This document shows, piece by piece, positions 9,808 to 21,317 of a stretch of DNA of 64,000 nt. The stretch's first letter is position 1. Each line of letters opens with the position of its first letter. The notes below the pieces were generated by a model that was not told the DNA's origin, searched no databases, and saw nothing but the letters and a program-made list of their open reading frames with translations. The translations under genes and the position numbers were made by a program. The stretch covers positions 19,614,952 through 19,678,951 of the forward strand of contig CM055311.2 of assembly GCA_029255685.2 (NCBI GenBank), given 5' to 3'. This stretch comes from Silene conica (lineage: Eukaryota > Streptophyta > Magnoliopsida > Caryophyllales > Caryophyllaceae).

Positions 9808-11254
9808 CTACAACTCAGGAACACGTTTAATTCCCATGGAATTAACGTGCCCTTCATGCTTATCACGTCGTAATGCTTTAGTGAGAGGATCGGCTATGTT
9901 GTCATCCGTAGCGATCTTATCAATAAATATCTCCTTTTGCTCCACGTAATCTGTGATTAGATGAGCTTTCCGTTGTACATGTCTAGCTTTGTTACTAGAC
10001 TTATGCTCCTTAGCTTGGAAGATGGCACCTTTATTGTCACAATAAACGGTGATCGGGTCATTCGAACTAGGCACTACTAATAGTCCTTGTAAGAATTGAC
10101 GCATCCATATTTAATTGCTTCCTTAGCTGCTTCCGAAGCGGCATAGTACTCGGACTCAGTTGTAGAATCTGCTGTAACACTTTGTTTAGAACTTTTCCAG
10201 CTGACAGCAGCGCCATTAAAAGTAAAAACGAATCCAGACTGAGATTTCGAGTCGTCTTGATCCGTTTGGAAGTTAGCATCTGCGTAACCAGTGGCGCAGA
10301 GCGTCGTGTCGCCTCCATAAGTTAATCCCCAATCTTTAGTCCTCCGTAGGTACTTAAGAATGTTTTTCACGGCCATCCAGTGTTGTTCACCTGGATGTGC
10401 TTGGAATCGACTCGTCATACTCAATGCATATGCAACGTCTGGACGTGTGCATATCATGGCATACATGATCGATCCTATAGCCGAAGCGTAAGGGATCTGA
10501 CTCATGCGCTCTTTCTCTTCCAATGTCTTAGCTTCTTGAGACTTGCTCAAGTGAAGCCCAGTAGCCATAGGAAGGAACCATTTCTTGTAGTTCGTCATAC
10601 TGAATCTCTATAGAATCTTATCTATATAAGACTCCTGACTAAGAGACAACATCCGTCGTGATCTATCCCTGTAGATACGGATGCCCAAAATTCTTTGTGG
10701 CTCTCCCAGATCTTTCATCTGGAAATGGTTTTTCAACCATGCTTTAACCAAAGATAGGAGTGGTATGTCATTCCCAATCAGGAGTATGTCATCGACATAC
10801 AATACTAGGAAGACAATCTTGCTCCCACTCGACTTGATATAGAGACATGGTTCCTCGACTGATCGAATGAAACCATTCTCTTCTATCACTTGGTCGAAGC
10901 GATGATTCGAACTCCGTGATGCTTGCTTAAGTCCATAAATGGAACGCTTAAGCTTTCAAACCTTCTTAGGATGTTCAGGATCAATAAAACCCTCGGGCTG
11001 TACCATGTACAACTCTTCCTCCAAATAACCGTTTAAGATGGCGGTTTTAACGTCCATTTGCCAGATTTCATAGTCATGAAATGCGGCAATCGCTAAGATA
11101 ATCCGAATGGAACGTAGCATGACTACGGGTGCAAAGATTTCATCGTAGTGCAAGCCTGACACTTGGATGAAACCTTTAGAAACTAGTCGTGCCTTGTGAA
11201 TATCTTGTTGCCCTTCCGCAACATGCTTTAAAGCCATTTGCATTGAAGGGGGCG
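9808..11254 (-). pseudogene. COP-A reverse transcriptase and RNase H part
   Basis: On the minus strand the RT palm (QMDVKTAILNG, then YVDDILLIGND near 10785-10810) is followed by RNase H (DSTTESEYYAASEAAKEAI, CDNKGAI) and the usual copia C-terminus (NIADPLTKAL). It is the downstream half of the COP-A pol, cut off from the rest by GYP-B, with a few further interruptions. RT copies RNA into cDNA and RNase H removes the RNA strand. Treated as a fossil. Confidence 0.9.
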
Positions 11255-12227
11255 TGATGCGTGTCTATTTTATGATGTTTTTCATCTATTTTTACACGCA
11301 TTTGGTCGCTCATTTACTATGTTTTAGCCCTTATTTCCCAACAATCGTGTACTTTCGTATTTTTATGCACTTTTGCAGATTTATGCGGAAAAGGGACGAT
11401 TTAGCACCAAATTCATGTCCTCGAGTCTTTTGCATAATTAAGGAACCAAGGAAAGTCAACTGGAGTCTTTATTTAAGTACCAAGAGTCAAAGCGAGAAGA
11501 AAACCGGAGATTTTCCATGCGGATACGGTCGACCGACTTACTATATGGGTCGGCCGACCAGGCCTGATTTTTATGAAGTCCAAAATCCTGAAGGAAGCCC
11601 ATAATTTGCTTAAGCCCGTAAAAGAGGTCGACCGACCCACCAAAGTGGTCGACCGACCTCAGCGAAGCCCATGAACAGTTTTCGGAAATAATTTAGAAGT
11701 AGGAGTCTTTAGGAAACTCTAATTTTCTACCCTATATAAGCTAATCTTATGATTAGGGTTTCATATTCAATTTTCTATTCAGTTCTTAATCCAGTAGTTT
11801 AGTTTATTTTTGCATCTAATTACAAACTCTCAATTTATCTTTAGTTTTAGTTTCCTCTTTTCAAAGTTATTGTTTTGCAAGTTTTATTCATTGTTCATCA
11901 ATCCTTCCACGATAATCAATAAAGCTTGTTCTTTTCTGCCTTAATCCATATTACGGTAATTCTTCTTTCAATTTCAGTTTATCAATTGTTCTTGTCTTAA
12001 GATGATTAGTATCCGGTTTAAGTTAGACTCCCAAAGCCATTATTGTTATCACATGCTTAGTTTAATGTTCATCATGAATTCCGTTTTTATTAATGTTATT
12101 GTTATTATTTCAATTTCCATGAGTAGCTAAATTTCATATGTTAGGATGTAGGGGATGAATATGCGTAGGTAGTATAGGTTCCGAGACGACCTGTAGCAGG
12201 GCCGTGGTCGGCCGACTCACATAATGG
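11255..12227 (+). repeat. GYP-B 5' LTR, outer part
   Basis: Matches 26202-27178 closely. It contains palindrome pairs at 11527/11548 and 11626/11647, each 21 bp apart, and one site of a third pair at about 12206. COP-B1 interrupts it after AATGG (12223-12227). The open frame at its start is an LTR shadow also present in the 3' LTR. Confidence 0.93.
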
Positions 12228-13503
12228 TGTTGGGAAATGTGTCCTCAACAATAGTGCGATCACGTAATTAAATCTCATAACGAGAATGCGCAATGGATGA
12301 TACGAATTATTAGTCAACTGACCAACATTAATCGGTAATGATTGGCTAGCTAGAGTTTGACATTACTGTCGTATGACGGTGGTGGTCAGTTGATCCCTTT
12401 AGGTCACACCTATAGGGCAATTCCCTTAAATGATAAACTGATCAAATGTATATTGATACGAGTTGATCAAATTCCTTAAATTCGTATATTGAGAAATCAG
12501 AGGTTAAATCTTAATGTAAGATTTATGTTTAAAATTGAAACGTGTCAATTGTTAGGCATTAAACGATATTTATGAAATATCGTAATTAGAATGAATCGGG
12601 TTGTTTATTGTTACAATTGTTGTAAATCGTATTGACGATTAATGAAATGACCATTTTATATATTAATAATTATGAATTATTAGTCAATTTGTTAAATATG
12701 ATTTATTTAATTTATAAATGATATTTATTTGATAAATATGCATTTTAAATTAAGACAATTGTTTCATATAAATTGTGACATTTTATATGTCACAAATATA
12801 CAATTGTACAAAAATGACATTTATAAAATGGACAACCATTTTACAATATAGTAAACCGGTTTTTGGGTTTGTAGTAATGTGTGTGTTTTGTGTATTTAGT
12901 ACACTAGGGAACACTATCATTAAAAGAGCCTTGAAACTATTATCTTGTGTCTCCCTATGTTATGTTGGTAAGACCAAAAGCATCCCTTGATGCTTCCTAG
13001 GAGAGCACACGGCTCAACCCAACCATTACCACCATGATATGTAAAAATGTTTAACATCTTTTGGTAGTATTCATTCCAACTTGGTGCTTAGGTTTTAGAG
13101 TGAGAAAAACCATTAAAACCTCCATAATTTATCTCATATACAAGATATATAATATGATTATATTATTAATACTACAATTGTTATAGTATTCACATATTAT
13201 TTATTCTAATTAAGAGATTAGAATTAATATTAAGGAAAAACCGATTTGTGCTAGCTTGTTCAATATCTCGGTTTATTAAGGGATTGTCTTGGGTGCATCT
13301 TGGAGGAGATATCCTACATTGGATATTAAGCTTGGAGGATCATCCTTGCATTATATGGACCGAGTGTAAGAGCTCGATATTTCTCCCATTTCCGCATCCT
13401 TAAGCATGCATAAGATCGTTTTAACATGTAAATTAAAATGTTAATCACAAGGTTAGTTTAGTATGACTAATATTAGTTTATGAGTAACTAATAAAACCCA
13501 AAA
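12228..13503 (+). repeat. COP-B1 5' LTR
   Basis: 1276 bp, over 99% identical to 19269-20544. A minor open frame in it (12775-12990) recurs unchanged in the 3' LTR and is not considered a gene. Confidence 0.95.
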
Positions 13504-13505
13504 AT

Positions 13506-13517
13506 TGGTATCAGAGC
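13506..13517 (+). other. COP-B1 primer-binding site (tRNA-iMet)
   Basis: TGGTATCAGAGC, complementary to the 3' end of plant initiator methionine tRNA, two bases after the LTR. This is the standard minus-strand primer site of plant copia elements. Confidence 0.95.
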
Positions 13518-15947
13518 AATAGGTTGTTTGCATGCTTTCCGTTTACGTTTTTACGGAGTTATAGTGATAACAAAATAAAATTGGAATTTTCGTTTGATAT
13601 ATGATATGCACGAAATAATTTAAGCATGATTACCTACTGTTTTCTAAAATGTTTAGAATATTTGGAATATATTTTGCATGAATATTGATTAATGGTATAT
13701 TAAATCTCGGTTTTTATAAAGTTTTAATGGTTAAAGTCGTTTATTTTGGGAAAAATAGCTAAAATCATCTTTTGGCCGAGATTTTTCAGTATGTTATCCC
13801 ATGTATTTTCTATAATATGAATATGATTTTTCGTAAATTATGGACTTATGAATCGTGTGATATGAATTTTAAGTGTTAAAATGCAATAAGATGAATAAAA
13901 ATGGGTTAAAATAGTTATATTATGAATTTGACTATAAAAATATATCAGGATGTCACATGCAATATTTAAAATTTATGTTGAATTTTCCAGAAATTTATCT
14001 CAAATATTGCAATATTATAGATTTTTAATGTAAAAATCGGGTAATTAGTGATATAATTTCGACTTTAATAGTTTAAGTTGGAATTTGGCCATAAAAATTT
14101 AACACGATGTCATATATATTATTTCCAGCATGTATAAAGTTTTCGAGAATTTTATCTTATTTTATGCTTGAGAAATAATTTTAAGGGTTAAAATCGTACG
14201 ATATATGACGTAAATCGTTAAAATTGGCAAATGTTGTTAAAATGGCCGAAAAATGTAACCCATATTAGTCATATGTGATATGTTCATCATGAAAATATTC
14301 TTGGGAGCCAAAAGTTTCAGATTTGATTTAATTTTATGTTGTTAAAAGTAGCATTTAAAGTTAAATAAAAAGGGTCATGCATTTAAATTTCGGCTCATTG
14401 GGCAGTGTGCCATTTAATTTTCTGTCCATTTTGTGTTCTTAAAATGTTTTGGAAGGTATAAAAATATTATTAGTATTTAATTTGCATTTATGAAGTTAAT
14501 TATTGAATTTTCCGACTTAAAATGCTCGTTTTACGTGTTATTTTCGAAATAATGTTAAAACCATATAAATACTAATATTTTAACATTCTGAAAATTTTAA
14601 GAACATTCTGGATTTTTCAAAATTTGAATTTTGAATTTTCGAAATTTTTATGACTCTTTTGAATTTTATATTATTTTTCCCGAAAAACCGAGTAATACCG
14701 ATCAATATTGATATATATTAAGTTAAGTCATGTTCAAAGTTTGAGTAAGACTAAATTTTGAAACCTATAAGAGTTAGGATTATTAACTTAAGGATGAAAA
14801 CCGTTTCATTTAATGCATAGTGTTGTTAATCGTTAAAACACGCGATTCCATAAACCGAGGTTTGCGATAACTATTTAAATAAGTGTTTTAAATAGGACGA
14901 TTTGGCTTAGGGTTTGCATGTTAATTCATATTTATATAAGCATTGCATATTTTATATTATGAATGTCATGATTTATTTTTACGTAATTTTGGGAATTATG
15001 TAATTTACTTAGTATGGCCTTAGTTTTAAATCGGTATTTCCCGTAATGTAAGGGGTTACCGATTCGGTTGTAATTTTGTGATCTCGTATCACCCAATTGT
15101 AATTTATTTCTATTTTATAATGTATAAAGTAGACTAGAAAAGTTGTAATATTTGTAAAATCCGGAGTTCCTTGAAGACGGTGCCATTCGGAAAGGAGTTC
15201 CGACAAGACGGTGTTAACCTCGAAGTGTGTGCCGCGTGAACTTCAAGGGACCAAAGGAGTTGGTTTCCGAATTTGTACTTTGTTATTTCTTTTCTAGGAA
15301 AGGCCATACTAGGGTTTATTTATGATTTTATTTTTGCTTTTTATATGTTTGCATGCATAGCCAAATCGTCATACATCGTATCATGCATGTTTCGACCTAG
15401 TCGACCTAGTCTTTTATTTTATCGATAATTCACCGACTTAGTTCACTTAAACGGAGATAGATAATAATTTGACTAGATCTCTTACATATAAATATTGAGA
15501 CTTAGCCTTACCAAAAAGTACGGACCCATGAATCCCTTCTTCACAAGAACGTAGGCTCGGCTACACCGGGGTACTAAAATTGTCACGTTGGGTAAGTGGG
15601 GTAATAAGATTACACCTTGAAATTTGGTTGATCTCAACGAAAGTATTCGTAACCGTAGTTGCAATAAGTTCGGGCTAAAGATAATTTTAAGAAAATTGTC
15701 GACCGAGAGTTCTAAGAGTAGAACCGATTAAAGAGTTAATCCACCAAATTATACCGATACGGGTTGAATCGGCTACACCGTGCCCGGATTAGTGTGGGTT
15801 TGGGTCTCGGGATTGTTTACTTAATTGGGTAAGAGATCATTAAGTAAATATACTTAACATGTTTAAGTTTCTTAAAATTCGAATTATGAATTTAAAATGA
15901 TGTTGTTTATCCTTTTATTATTGTAGTTTAATTTTCAACAACATCAA
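13518..15947 (+). other. COP-B1 long 5' leader
   Basis: 2.4 kb, AT-rich and non-coding in its first half. The second half carries blocks conserved in COP-B2, COP-D and, more weakly, COP-A: CCGGAGTTCCTTGAAGACGG (15162), AGGAAAGGCCATACTAGG (15296), GTAGGCTCGGCTACACCGGG (15551) and TTACTTAATTGGGTAAGAGA (15817). An opposite-strand frame at 15482-15664 is a shadow of these blocks. Packaging, dimerisation or translation signals are the likely explanation; this is inference. Confidence 0.7.
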
Positions 15948-16917
15948 ATGGCAACCAACGCTCCACCTCTCACTAACGTATCATGGCTTCGATCCTTTAT
16001 GGATCGTTGCAAACTCGATAAGCATGGTTCCAATTTTAAGGATTGGGATGCGCAATTACTTTTGGCCGCTCAAGGTGACGATAAGAAGTCGTTACCTATC
16101 CGAAGCCGCTCCTCCCGCTCCAACCGCTCGATCCGCGGTCGGAACTCGTAAGGCCTATGAAGCCTACATGAAAGAGTCCTCCGCTCTTAAAAATGTGCTC
16201 ATCTTCTCCATGGAGTCGGATCTCCAAAGGAGTATGATTAAGTTGACCACATCGTATGAGATATACACCAAGCTTGCGACCATGTTTTCGCAAACTCCAA
16301 GGGTGATTCAATATGAGGCGGCTTCCGCCTTCTTTGACATTACATTCAAGGAAGGGCAAAAGATAAGCCCTCATGTGCTCAAACTCGTTGAGCTCGCGGA
16401 GACTCTAAAAGCTCAAAATGTTGATGTTCCCGACTCTCTAATTATTGACCGAGTTCTTCACTCGCTCAATAAGGTTAAGGCGTATGCTCAATTCCGGGTG
16501 AATTTCAATATGCGAAACCAAGAGACCACGTTGGAAGAGTTGCATAAGATGCTCGTCCAAGCCGAAAGGGACATGGGACTTCATGAAAGTTCCACCAAGG
16601 ATGTTTTGAACATCGAAAAGAAAGGGAAAACGAGCTTCAAGAGGAATGCCTCTAAAGGCAAGGGCAAGAAAACGTTCAAGCCCAAGGCGACCAAAGAAAA
16701 GACCTTTTCGAAAGGCACTTCCACCTCGTCTTCGAAATCCGAAGACAAGTGCCACTATTGCACGAGGATCGGTCATTGGAAGCGTAATTGCCCCAAGTAC
16801 TTAAGCGATCTCAAAATTGGGAAGGCAACCGCCGTAGGAAATAGTTCTCGTTTACTTTCATGTTCTTTTGTTAACTTTTGTATGGCGATACAAGTTGTTG
16901 ACTATCACCCCTTTTAA
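15948..16917 (+). pseudogene. COP-B1 gag (capsid and zinc knuckle)
   Basis: Starts MATNAPPLTNVSWLRSFMDR 2.4 kb after the PBS. It carries the copia gag helical core (YEIYTKLATMFSQTPRVIQY, LHSLNKVKAYAQFRVNFN), a lysine-rich linker and a CCHC knuckle CHYCTRIGHWKRNC near 16750-16790. Gag forms the virus-like particle and binds RNA. The frame ends soon after the knuckle with no protease. It is nearly whole, with about one interruption. Its counterpart in COP-B2 is at 41550-42486. Confidence 0.9.
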
Positions 16918-19243
16918 AATTGTTTTAAAGGGGCATCTTATAAAGATAAGGGCAAGGAAAAGGAAGCATAAAGTTCCTTACTTGGATGGCTATGGTAGCA
17001 TCCAAATTGATCGAAGACTTGAAGAGATAGCCTCTAATTTTCATATCGTCTTCTTTCATATTTTGCATTTTATTTATGGAACAATTTATTTTCTTGTAAG
17101 ACAAGGATTAAAATCCTAAAACAATGGTTGTAATTTTGGATATTGGTGACTTGGTTTTCAACCCAAGTCACCACTTTTGTTCTTAATCAATGTTTTGATT
17201 TCTCAAATAAATTGCATGCCTTGTTTAAACATGAATAATAGTGATTTAATCACGCAATTAACAATTGATACGATCAATATAATACAATCAAAGTGTTGAT
17301 TAAAACGGAGAACTACGCCCCATGAGATACTTTCAATCAAAATGAGACAATATTAGTTCATTATAAGATTTTCATTTTAAGTGAAAATGAGAATGTATTC
17401 ATCACACCTATAAAACTTCAAACATTCATATGCATTGGTTAATCGAAATAGCTATCCTTATACGAATAAAGGTTATTGTTACAAGGATAGAGTGGGAGAA
17501 AATATTTCGCTCACCAATGATGAAAATAAAGGATCTTAGAGAAGATTCCTATATGGGAGTCTTGAGAAGAGCCCTAAATGATTTGAAGAAACTACGAGAG
17601 GACACTGAAGAAACTACGGGAGGACACTCGAAGAAAGGTTCTTTATGTTCATTGTTTCATAGAGAGGAAACATGAAACCCCGTATGAAATCGGAAGGAAA
17701 ACGGTTCCTTAATAAATGATTTTTCTAAGTTTATAAGATAAAAGAGAAGAAATCATCTCAAACCTCTCAATGTAGTTATAAAGAAATTGTCATGTCATTT
17801 TCGTCTCGAGGAAACGAAGACATGATAAGAAGGTAATGATTGATTGAATGGAAACAGATCACTATAGGGATAGTGATAGTGATAATGATTCAAGTAATAG
17901 TTTAACATGCGAGAAATTAAAGGATCATTTAAGATATCGAGAGATATTGATTTTAGTGGGAGCGATTTTCATTAAAAGAATTAAGCCTACCATTTAGAGA
18001 GAATGGGTGATTCTTTAAGGTGTAAAGAATAAGAGGTTTTCAATTCTAGATGATCAAATACCTTATATCATAAGATGATGGAGCTTTACGGGAAGGTTTA
18101 TTATATGGATAATAAAAGATCGCCCACTAGAAGTTAGAATGGTTGGATACATTATTCATAATGATGAATGAAACCATTATCAAATAGCCAAGATGAGTGA
18201 AAATTATTAGAATGATGAAATCATAAATAGACTTCAATAAAGTTTTCAGTACATAAGTGACTGTAGAGAGTGATTTTTAATCCCTCCAGTATATCGATAC
18301 GTCACAAGTTATAAGATAACAGTGGGAGCTTTCCTCCGGAAAGGAAGCTCAAAATCTAGAGAGAGTTCTAGATATGTACTCAAATAGGATCATATTATAC
18401 GAGATAATATGAGAATGAAGGAGGCAAAAATTTGTAAGTTTTGCGAATCATGAATAAAAGGTTTATTCGCAAAACACTAATACAAATAGATGATTGTGCA
18501 TCAAAATGCAATGTAATAGTGTTGACTATTGTTGCATGACAACATCATTTGAGTTATGATTAACTCAAAATGAAAGATACTTTGTCAGAATCCAAATGGG
18601 TTGTATGAGACAATATTGAACCCCATAAGTGAACTGGATTGACTTAGTATGACCCCTAGCCGCTTACATGAGGTGACATCTCAAAGCGACTAGAGTGTGA
18701 GGCGATTGATGGAAAGTTCAAGTGCCATAGAATCATATGTGATGACTAGTCGATCACATAGGCAGACTGTAAGAGACACTCTGTCGGGCAATGTGACCGC
18801 TTATAGAGTTCTGGAAATTTTATAGCCGGGTCGTGGCGAGAGCTGCTATAGTATTCTTGTGAGTCAATTCTTAGACTAAAGACTACTCTCCCAAGATGGT
18901 ACAGTTTAGGCATAACTTTGATCCATTCTCTACGACTTTTCGTAACTGAAGTCAAATGGGATTGTTTTGGGTTGTGACTAACTGTGACTAGTTGAAGGAA
19001 GTAGTGCAATAGAAATTGTCCACCCCTTGTCAGGGTTGTTCAAATCTCAGGGCCACTCGAGGAGAAGTTAACTGGAAATGCGTGGCCACGCTCGGAAGGT
19101 ATCTATGGTAGATAATTCCGGTCAGACAGTTATTCTCCAGATCGAGGAAACCACTCATGATATGATCGAATGCAAGTATGACCTCAGAGAGACATCTTGC
19201 ATTGAGTGGGAGATTGTAATAGGACAAGAGAATTGGTGACGCA
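16918..19243 (+). other. COP-B1 3' non-coding region
   Basis: About 2.3 kb with no pol similarity; short frames here (17430-17675; minus 18746-19009) have no known motif. The last 300 bp match the 3' region of COP-A. A PPT-like GAGTGGGAGATTGT sits at 19204-19217, about 55 bp before the real tract. Confidence 0.7.
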
Positions 19244-19268
19244 CACTTGTCGAGGACAAGTGGGAGAT
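19244..19268 (+). other. COP-B1 polypurine tract with overlapping hairpin
   Basis: CACTTGTC, GAG, GACAAGTG (19244-19262) is a perfect 8-bp stem with a three-base loop. Its 3' arm runs into GTGGGAGAT, the tract directly before the LTR TGTTGGG. COP-A has the same hairpin with a different loop and a 7-bp stem (8948-8965), and COP-B2 at 39155-39173. Confidence 0.8.
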
Positions 19269-20544
19269 TGTTGGGAAATGTGTCCTCAACAATAGTGCGA
19301 TCACGTAATTAAATCTCATAACGAGAATGCGCAAGGGATGATACGAATTATTAGTCAACTGACCAACATTAATCGGTAATGATTGGCTAGCTAGAGTTTG
19401 ACATTACTGTCGTATGACGGTGGTGGTCAGTTGATCCCTTTAGGTCACACCTATAGGGCAATTCCCTTAAATGATAAACTGATCAAATGTATATTGATAC
19501 GAGTTGATCAGATTCCTTAAATTCGTATATTGAGAAATCAGAGGTTAAATCTTAATGTAAGATTTATGTTTAAAATTGAAACGTGTCAATTGTTAAGCAT
19601 TAAACGATGTTTATGAAATATCGTAATTAGAATGAATCGGGTTGTTTATTGTTACAATTGTTGTAAATCGTATTGACGATTAATGAAATGACCATTTTAT
19701 ATATTAGTAATTATGAATTATTAGTCAATTTGTTAAATATGATTTATTTAATTTATAAATGATATTTATTTGATAAATATGCATTTTAAATTAAGACAAT
19801 TGTTTCATATAAATTGTGACATTTTATATGTCACAAATATACAATTGTACAAAAATGACATTTATAAAATGGACAACCATTTTACAATATAGTAAACCGG
19901 TTTTTGGGTTTGTAGTAATGTGTGTGTTTTGTGTATTTAGTACACTAGGGAACACTATCATTAAAAGAGCCTTGAAACTATTATCTTGTGTCTCCCTATG
20001 TTATGTTGGTAAGACCAAAAGCATCCCTTGATGCTTCCTAGGAGAGAACATGGCTCAACCCAACCATTACCACCATGATATGTAAAAATGTTTAACATCT
20101 TTTGGTAGTATTCATTCCAACTTGGTGCTTAGGTTTTAGAGTGAGAAAAACCATTAAAACCTCCATAATTTATCTCATATACAAGATATATAATATGATT
20201 ATATTATTAATACTACAATTGTTATAGTATTCACATATTATTTATTCTAATTAAGAGATTAGAATTAATATTAAGGAAAAACCGATTTGTGCTAGCTTGT
20301 TCAATATCTCGGTTTATTAAGGGATTGTCTTGGGTGCATCTTGGAGGAGATATCCTACATTGGATATTAAGCTTGGAGGATCATCCTTGCATTATATGGA
20401 CCGAGTGTAAGAGCTCGATATTTCTCCCATTTCCGCATCCTTAAGCATGCATAAGATCGTTTTAACATGTAAATTAAAATGTTAATCACAAGGTTAGTTT
20501 AGTATGACTAATATTTGTTTATGAGTAACTAATAAAACCCAACA
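19269..20544 (+). repeat. COP-B1 3' LTR
   Basis: 1276 bp, identical in length to the 5' LTR; ends CCCAACA and is followed by the AATGG duplication. Confidence 0.95.
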
Positions 20545-20549
20545 AATGG

Positions 20550-21195
20550 GTCGGTCGACCAAGGCTGTGGTCGGCCGACTGGGCTAGCCGGTCGGTCGAC
20601 CCACTCGCGTTTGTTTTCTGTTCGTTTTAATTCGTAATTTATAATACCCTACAATGAGACTGAAAGGAGACTTGTAGGATGTTAGTAATGACCTACCCAA
20701 GATTGAGAGATACGGGAAGGGCATTGGTTTACACCTTAAGACGGCTAGGTTACTTAAGACTGAAAGGTATGTGACCTAGAATTTAGGAATCACCCTTATT
20801 GTTGACACCCAATAATTGTGAGACCTAGGAACTAATAGCATAGGCCGAAAGGAGCTATTAGGTACCATAGACCGAAAGGATATGTTACACCCCTTACGCG
20901 ACTGCAATACATGTTGACCTTAGGATTTATATTACCTTAGCTATTTTTTACCCGATCATCCTAGCATCTCTTTTATTATTGTTTTATTATCATCTTTATT
21001 TACTTGCTTTATTTTTATCTTTTATTCTAAACCTAGTGACAACCAATCCAAAACCCCCAATTTGTTACCTTAAAACATTGACCTTAAACAATAAACACTC
21101 CCCACCTCTTTGTGGTTCGACCCTGACTTTCACTATCTATCGTTAAAGTTAGGAATTATAAATTTTATCTTTGATACCCTCAACGACGGGCATCA
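20550..21195 (+). repeat. GYP-B 5' LTR, inner part
   Basis: Continues the LTR interrupted at 12227 and matches 27175-27819. It contains GGTCGGTCGACC-type sites near 20549, 20569 and 20590. Ends GGGCATCA at 21195, just before the PBS. Confidence 0.93.
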
Positions 21196-21200
21196 AATTT

Positions 21201-21217
21201 TGGCGCCGTTGCCGGGG
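21201..21217 (+). other. GYP-B primer-binding site (tRNA-Asp)
   Basis: TGGCGCCGTTGCCGGGG is complementary to CCCCGGCAACGGCGCCA, the 3' end of plant tRNA-Asp, five bases after the LTR. A tRNA-Asp PBS is typical of Athila-like elements. Confidence 0.95.
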
Positions 21218-21317
21218 AGGTGACGCCAGTGTTTATTGTTTTTGTTTTTGTTTCTCTTTGTTTAAGGAACTTTTTGTTCCTTAAACCTTCTCACCTTTTC
21301 CTTGTAGTTTCCATCTT

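Larger units (their letters stand above)
12228..20544 (+). mobile_element. COP-B1: gag-only copia (TR-GAG type) inside the GYP-B LTR
   Basis: Target duplication AATGG at 12223-12227 and 20545-20549. Both LTRs are 1276 bp (12228-13503, 19269-20544) and read TGTTGGG...CCCAACA (the left one ends CCCAAAA). The tRNA-iMet PBS is at 13506. Interior: leader of about 2.4 kb, gag (15948-16917) and 2.3 kb of 3' non-coding sequence. No protease, integrase or RT was found. About 9 LTR differences (0.7%) give roughly 0.3-0.5 million years. Leader and 3' end match COP-A and COP-D, so it is a non-autonomous member of their lineage, presumably moved in trans, as is thought for TR-GAG elements. Confidence 0.93.

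Noticed and set aside
12775-12990. A 71-codon frame that recurs unchanged at 19816-20031
   Set aside because: Both copies lie at the same place in the two COP-B1 LTRs; identity reflects the LTR pair, not a conserved gene.
15482-15664. Antisense 60-codon frame conserved in COP-B1 and COP-B2 (42771-42953)
   Set aside because: Explained by the conserved leader blocks and the very low divergence of the two elements; COP-D keeps the blocks but not the frame.
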